Shown in pieces: positions 5,448 through 8,671 of a DNA stretch of 8,671 bases; positions within the stretch are counted from its first letter, which is position 1, and each line of letters begins with the position of its first letter. The translations under genes were made by a program, and so were the position numbers. The stretch covers positions 1-8,671 of the forward strand of contig SXZC01000177.1 of NCBI GenBank assembly GCA_005788075.1, in the 5' to 3' direction. Source of the DNA: Actinomycetota bacterium. Lineage in GTDB: Bacteria; Actinomycetota; Thermoleophilia; Miltoncostaeales; Miltoncostaeaceae. The notes under the pieces are model-generated. The model had not been told where the DNA came from. It was given only the letters and a program-made list of their open reading frames with translations, and ran no database searches.

Positions 5448-6188
5448 ATGCCCGACGCCCCGGCCGCCGAACCCCCGATGCCCCCGCCCCCCACGCGACG
5501 CGCAGTCGCCCCCGGAGCCGCCTGGCGCATCGCGTGGCCCATTGCCATGGTGGCCATCGGCATCGCGGTGCTCGTGGTGGTGGCCGCAGGCATGGACGCC
5601 GCGGGGGCATCGGATGACACCACCACGGCCATCGCCACCTTCGTGGGCAGCGGGGTGATCCTGCTGGGCGGCCTGTTGCTGGTGCGCGTGCTGCCGCCGG
5701 CCCAGCGCAGGGTGACGCTCGCCACCAAGGGGCGGCTGTGGCCGGGCATCGGCATCGGCCTCGCCGTGGGGCTCGGATGCGTTGTGGGGTCGGGGGCCAT
5801 CATCGCCGCCGGGGCGGAGCTCGACGAGGGCGCCAAGCAGGCGCTGGAGGACCTCCAGCTCTCCGTCGGCGTGACCTGGTGGCAGATGGCGCTCATCGTA
5901 ACCGCCCTGGTCATCTTCGCCCCCCTCGGGGAGGAGCTGCTCTTCCGCGGCCTCGAGTTGCGCGGGCTCGTCCGGCTCATGCCCTTCGCCGTGGCCGCGC
6001 CGATCTCGGGCGTCATCTTCACTGCGGCGCACCTCGACGCCTACCTGGTGTGGCCGCGCGCCGTCGCGCTGATCCTCGTGGGCTGGGTGCTCGCCTGGAT
6101 CTACCGACGGCGCGGGCTCGTGGGATCGGTGATGGCCCACGGCACGGTGAATGCCGTTGCGGCCATCGCGCTCATCAGCCAGGCCTGA
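5448..6188 (+). CDS. CPBP family intramembrane glutamic endopeptidase (CAAX protease-like)
   Basis: The protein has 246 residues and belongs to the CPBP/Rce1 (ABI) family. A Pro-rich cytosolic N-terminus (residues 1-24) is followed by hydrophobic segments at about 28-48, 62-82, 98-122, 145-160, 180-193, 204-218 and 224-243. The three catalytic motifs are intact: EELLFRG (Glu162-Glu163 and Arg167), FTAAH (Phe191, His195) and HGTVN (His231, Asn235). In Rce1 these residues activate water to cleave a CAAX peptide. Bacterial members have varied roles, including immunity to bacteriocins and protein processing, so the substrate is unknown here. I chose the ATG at 5448 because the promoter -10 box lies 8 bases before it; an ATG at 5400 lies upstream of that promoter and has no ribosome binding site. 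It is transcribed divergently from trpS and ends exactly against the kinase gene that runs towards it. Confidence 0.88.
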   Translation: MPDAPAAEPPMPPPPTRRAVAPGAAWRIAWPIAMVAIGIAVLVVVAAGMDAAGASDDTTTAIATFVGSGVILLGGLLLVRVLPPAQRRVTLATKGRLWPGIGIGLAVGLGCVVGSGAIIAAGAELDEGAKQALEDLQLSVGVTWWQMALIVTALVIFAPLGEELLFRGLELRGLVRLMPFAVAAPISGVIFTAAHLDAYLVWPRAVALILVGWVLAWIYRRRGLVGSVMAHGTVNAVAAIALISQA

Positions 6189-7883
6189 TCAGCCCGCGGG
6201 CGTGCGCGTGCGGTCTGGGATCGTGGCGCGCACCACGGCGCCGCCATCCGCCCCCGCAGCGATCGTCCACTCCCCGGCAGTGATCTCATCGAGCAGGGCG
6301 CTGCCCAGCCCCGGGGCGCCGCCCGCCGGCCCCAGGCCGTCGTCCATCACCTCCACGGCCCACCCGCCGTTGCACGCGGCGATGCTCACGCGGACGGTGG
6401 TGGCATCGCCGTGCACCACGGCGTTGTTGAGGCACTCATCGAGCACGCGTGCGACGTCGTCGGGCAACAGGGCGGTGACGCCGTCCTCCCCCGCTGCAGC
6501 CAGATGGATGTGGAGATCGAGCATGGAATCCCATCGGCCGTGCACTGCCGCGACCATCTCGTCAGCGGGACGCGCGCGCGCCACGACGGCGAACGGGGCG
6601 TCGACATCCATGCCGAGCGCCGCTTCGGCGCGGGCCAGTGCCGCGGCGATCGCCGCGGGATCGCCCTCGCCGACGGCCGCATCGAGAGCCGCCGAGGCGG
6701 CAACGAGTTCCGGCTGCACGGTTCCGTGGAGGTGCGCGGCGAGCTCGCGCGATAGGCGGGCATTGATCATCTGCAGCGCGGCCTGCTGGGCGTCCTCGCG
6801 GGCCCGGTCGTCCACGAGCGCCTGGATGACCGCGGCACCGGAGTCACGGATCATCAGCGCAACCGATGACGCGACGGTGACGACGGCGACCACGGCAGTC
6901 ATGGCCACCAGCGGAAGGGCCGTGGGAGCGCGCCCGAGGAAGACGCCGGCCACGAACTGCGCGGCTACTGGCGCGCCGACCACGACGACTGCGGTGACCA
7001 CGGGGGCCACGCGCGGCACGCGGCGGATGACCTGCCGCCCAAGGAGGTAGGCCGCGACCACGACGGCCGCGGCGGCAAGAGCGGCCGCGCTGCCGCCCAC
7101 GCGGGGATTCACCACGAGGTCGGACCGCACGAGGATGAACGCGAACACGATCAAACCGGCGAGCAGCACGGGAAGCGGGTAGCGCACGATGGCCCCCGGC
7201 ACGACGCTGCGCCACCGGATGCTCGCCGCCGATCCGCCGTCAACCCAGAGGTCGTGGCTGGTGGAGCGCACAGCCGATCTGGCCGCCGTGCGAAGGGACT
7301 CCGCCGCACGCGACATGTCGTCGGGGGCCTCACTTCGCACTGCGGCCTGCAGCAGCTCTGCCGCCTCCCGCTGCGACGAGCCAAGCTCGCGACGGGCCGT
7401 CTCGATGATGACGGCACGGGTGGCATCCACGGCGTCCCCGGCCTCCATGCGGGCGGCCTCGGCCCTCACCAGGTCGCGCTCGGCCCGGCGTCGCTCGGTG
7501 GCATACCACTCCCGCAGCCCCACCAGGTACGTCGTGATCGGGAACACCAGCCCGCATCGCAGCGCGCCGCTCGCGAGAACGCCCATGAACGGGGGCTCAG
7601 TGATGCCGGTTCCGGCCCAGGCCATGGCGGCGGCGAAAGGCGCGACCGAGATCACGCCGAGCAGCACCCCGACGGCCACCACCACCCACAACGACACGGG
7701 GTGCTCATGACACCGCGAGAACACCGTGCGATCGAGCACGGCCTTCGCGGCGAAGAGAAGCCCGACCGATACGACGAGGGCGCCGACGCCCTCCCACACC
7801 ATGTAGGCGCCGTCCCGGAGGAGTTCGAGCTTGGCGAACACGGCAAAGACTGCCAGCACCCAGTAGGACACCGGTGACCGCAC
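6189..7883 (-). CDS. Membrane sensor histidine kinase, NarL-partner type (HisKA_3-like)
   Basis: The protein has 564 residues. Hydrophobic segments at about 5-23, 32-50, 64-88 and 101-122 form a first membrane bundle. A charged, Ala/Arg/Glu-rich helical linker (124-212) follows, then a second bundle at about 235-253, 264-283, 292-316 and 322-345. The cytosolic kinase core has a short coiled coil (350-380), the dimerisation/phosphoacceptor helix AAHLHGTVQPEL with His386 as likely phosphosite, the ATPase N-box DECLNNAVVHG (Glu483, Asn487) and the G-box DDGLGP (514-519) with GLGSALL (525-531). It probably autophosphorylates and passes the phosphate to the response regulator encoded just upstream. 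No periplasmic sensor domain is visible, so the signal may be sensed in or at the membrane. The residue after His386 is Gly, not the Asp/Glu usual in HisKA_3 proteins. The start is GTG at 7883 with GGGAGG (7891-7896) 7 bases before it. Confidence 0.88.
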   Translation of the reverse strand: MRSPVSYWVLAVFAVFAKLELLRDGAYMVWEGVGALVVSVGLLFAAKAVLDRTVFSRCHEHPVSLWVVVAVGVLLGVISVAPFAAAMAWAGTGITEPPFMGVLASGALRCGLVFPITTYLVGLREWYATERRRAERDLVRAEAARMEAGDAVDATRAVIIETARRELGSSQREAAELLQAAVRSEAPDDMSRAAESLRTAARSAVRSTSHDLWVDGGSAASIRWRSVVPGAIVRYPLPVLLAGLIVFAFILVRSDLVVNPRVGGSAAALAAAAVVVAAYLLGRQVIRRVPRVAPVVTAVVVVGAPVAAQFVAGVFLGRAPTALPLVAMTAVVAVVTVASSVALMIRDSGAAVIQALVDDRAREDAQQAALQMINARLSRELAAHLHGTVQPELVAASAALDAAVGEGDPAAIAAALARAEAALGMDVDAPFAVVARARPADEMVAAVHGRWDSMLDLHIHLAAAGEDGVTALLPDDVARVLDECLNNAVVHGDATTVRVSIAACNGGWAVEVMDDGLGPAGGAPGLGSALLDEITAGEWTIAAGADGGAVVRATIPDRTRTPAG

Positions 7884-7890
7884 GGCCGGG

Positions 7891-7896
7891 CCTCCC
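7891..7896 (-). promoter_or_regulatory. Shine-Dalgarno site of the kinase gene
   Basis: On the minus strand GGGAGG lies 7 bases before the GTG at 7883, in the 37-base gap after the response-regulator stop. It supports that GTG as the start and indicates independent ribosome loading within a shared transcript. Confidence 0.7.
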
Positions 7897-7920
7897 GCCA
7901 GGGCGGCGGTGGACGGGACG

Positions 7921-8571
7921 CTAGGGGCGGTTGCCAGGGGATCCGCCCGCGAGGCGGTAGTACTCGCGCGTGATCAGCACCCTCTGATTATGCGCGCGGT
8001 CATGCTGGATTCCCAAGGCGCGGGCGATGCGCGAGATCGACACCTCCACCGCTCCGATGGTGACGCAGCGGCGCTCGGCGATCTCGGCATTCGAGAGGCC
8101 CTCGGCCACCAGCCGCATGGTCTCCACCTGGGCATCGGTGAGGTCGATGCCGATGTCGCGAGCGCGGGGGGCCCGGCCCGCGTCGGCGCGCGCCGCCATG
8201 ATGATCGACCGGTCGATGGCCATGCGCAGGGAATCCATGCTGGTGACCGACTCCTTCACCACGTACTCGGTTCCGGGCGGCACCTGCATGAGCTTGCCCG
8301 CGACCAGGCGGGGATCTCGATACCCGGTGAGCACCACGATGCCGGCCAGCGGCAGCATGCGCCGCACCACGTGGGCCAGGGAGATGCCATCAGGCCCCTC
8401 CCCGAGGTCGAGGTCGGTGACGAGTGCGTCCACGGGCCCTCGACGCAGCTGATCCATGGCCTCGGCGGCCGTGGCGCACGACCCCACCACGCGCACGTCG
8501 TGGGCACCGAGGGCGTCGGCGAGGGAGGCTCGCAGCAGGGCATTGTCCTCGACGAGGAGCACGTCAAGCAT
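7921..8571 (-). CDS. NarL/FixJ-type response regulator with LuxR-type HTH
   Basis: The protein has 216 residues, standard for this family. The receiver domain (1-125) has the acidic pair at Glu8-Asp9 (LLVEDN), the likely phosphoacceptor Asp53 in VTDLDLGEGPDG, Thr82 (VVLTG) and Lys106 (YVVK). The segment between Thr82 and Lys106, containing DPRLVAG and VPPGTEY, is a little longer than in classic NarL. The C-terminal LuxR-type helix-turn-helix (about 143-190) reads LTDAQVETMRLVAEGLSNAE, then IAERRCV and VEVSISRIARALGI. Phosphorylation should promote dimerisation and DNA binding. It is transcribed first, with the cognate kinase gene 37 bases downstream. The ATG at 8571 opens directly with the first receiver strand (MLDVLLVEDN), so no longer start is needed. 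GGTGAG lies 6 bases upstream as a ribosome binding site. Targets are unknown; autoregulation is possible. Confidence 0.93.
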   Translation of the reverse strand: MLDVLLVEDNALLRASLADALGAHDVRVVGSCATAAEAMDQLRRGPVDALVTDLDLGEGPDGISLAHVVRRMLPLAGIVVLTGYRDPRLVAGKLMQVPPGTEYVVKESVTSMDSLRMAIDRSIIMAARADAGRAPRARDIGIDLTDAQVETMRLVAEGLSNAEIAERRCVTIGAVEVSISRIARALGIQHDRAHNQRVLITREYYRLAGGSPGNRP

Positions 8572-8580
8572 GACGCGCTC

Positions 8581-8586
8581 ACCATA
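8581..8586 (-). promoter_or_regulatory. Possible -10 element of the two-component operon
   Basis: On the minus strand TATGGT lies 9 bases before the ATG of the response regulator and fits TAnnnT. No convincing -35 is found 16-18 bases upstream (TTCCGG at 8609-8604 is the nearest). The sequence overlaps the GGTGAG ribosome-binding candidate, so only one of the two readings is likely correct. A perfect palindrome CCCGCGCGGG (8589-8598) lies in the spacer. Confidence 0.3.
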
Positions 8587-8626
8587 GACCCGCGCGGGGT
8601 CCCCCGGAACGCATGTCCCTGCACGT

Positions 8627-8643
8627 GATGGGGATACCCCATC
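8627..8643. promoter_or_regulatory. 17-base palindrome, candidate operator upstream of the response regulator
   Basis: GATGGGG (8627-8633) and CCCCATC (8637-8643) form a perfect 7-base inverted repeat around ATA. Its centre is 64 bases upstream of the response-regulator ATG. Dimeric NarL-type regulators bind short inverted repeats of about this size, and this distance suits an activator site, so autoregulation is a reasonable guess. It could also belong to a neighbouring gene beyond the right edge. The flanking 8644-8671 shows no gene. Confidence 0.4.
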
Positions 8644-8671
8644 GCAGGAACGCGAAAGGGCGGCCCGGGGG

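Noticed and set aside
6151..7050. A 299-codon plus-strand open frame opposite the kinase
   Set aside because: Its product is Ser/Ala/Thr/Arg-rich low-complexity sequence with no recognisable motif, while the opposite strand encodes conserved kinase motifs. It is a shadow frame.
1..8671. tRNA, rRNA, CRISPR arrays, transposases, phage genes or attachment sites
   Set aside because: No tRNA-like cloverleaf, regularly spaced repeats, transposase motifs or flanking terminal repeats were found by eye. All long segments are accounted for by housekeeping or signalling genes.

Overview
This is a strongly G+C-rich window, compact and with few intergenic bases. It has GTG as well as ATG starts, many 4-base start/stop overlaps, and C/G at most third codon positions. 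The gene set fits a chromosomal segment of an actinobacterium: scpA-scpB-rluB followed by an AroH-type chorismate mutase, and a NarL-type two-component pair with a polytopic kinase. A deep lineage such as Thermoleophilia is my best guess, but that is inference from gene order and protein style only. No mobile element, phage gene, tRNA, rRNA or CRISPR array is visible.

Layout. (1) 1-1785, plus strand: the end of scpA, then scpB, an RluB-type pseudouridine synthase and aroH. All are joined by short overlaps, so they read as one translationally coupled operon for chromosome condensation, rRNA modification and aromatic amino acid synthesis. (2) 1786-2713, plus strand: a short intergenic region with a hairpin, then an unrecognised exported protein with a Pro/Gly/Met-rich, cysteine-bearing N-terminal half and a compact C-terminal domain. 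(3) 2754-5342, minus strand: trpS, a YjbQ-family gene, a PlsC-type acyltransferase and arfB, in that order of transcription and tightly packed. They form a housekeeping operon combining tRNA charging, lipid acylation and ribosome rescue. (4) 5343-5447: a 105-base divergent promoter region. (5) 5448-6188, plus strand: a CPBP (CAAX-protease-like) membrane protein. (6) 6189-8571, minus strand: a NarL-type response regulator followed by a large membrane histidine kinase, with a 17-base palindrome upstream.

Most of the window is ordinary housekeeping DNA and I do not see a clear new multi-gene system. The items most worth a second look are these: apparently leaderless divergent promoters for trpS and the CPBP gene with matching architecture; the unrecognised exported protein with a duplicated cysteine module; the two-tier membrane architecture of the kinase and its His-Gly phosphoacceptor site; the palindrome ahead of the response regulator; and convergent genes whose stop codons abut as the palindrome TGATCA.
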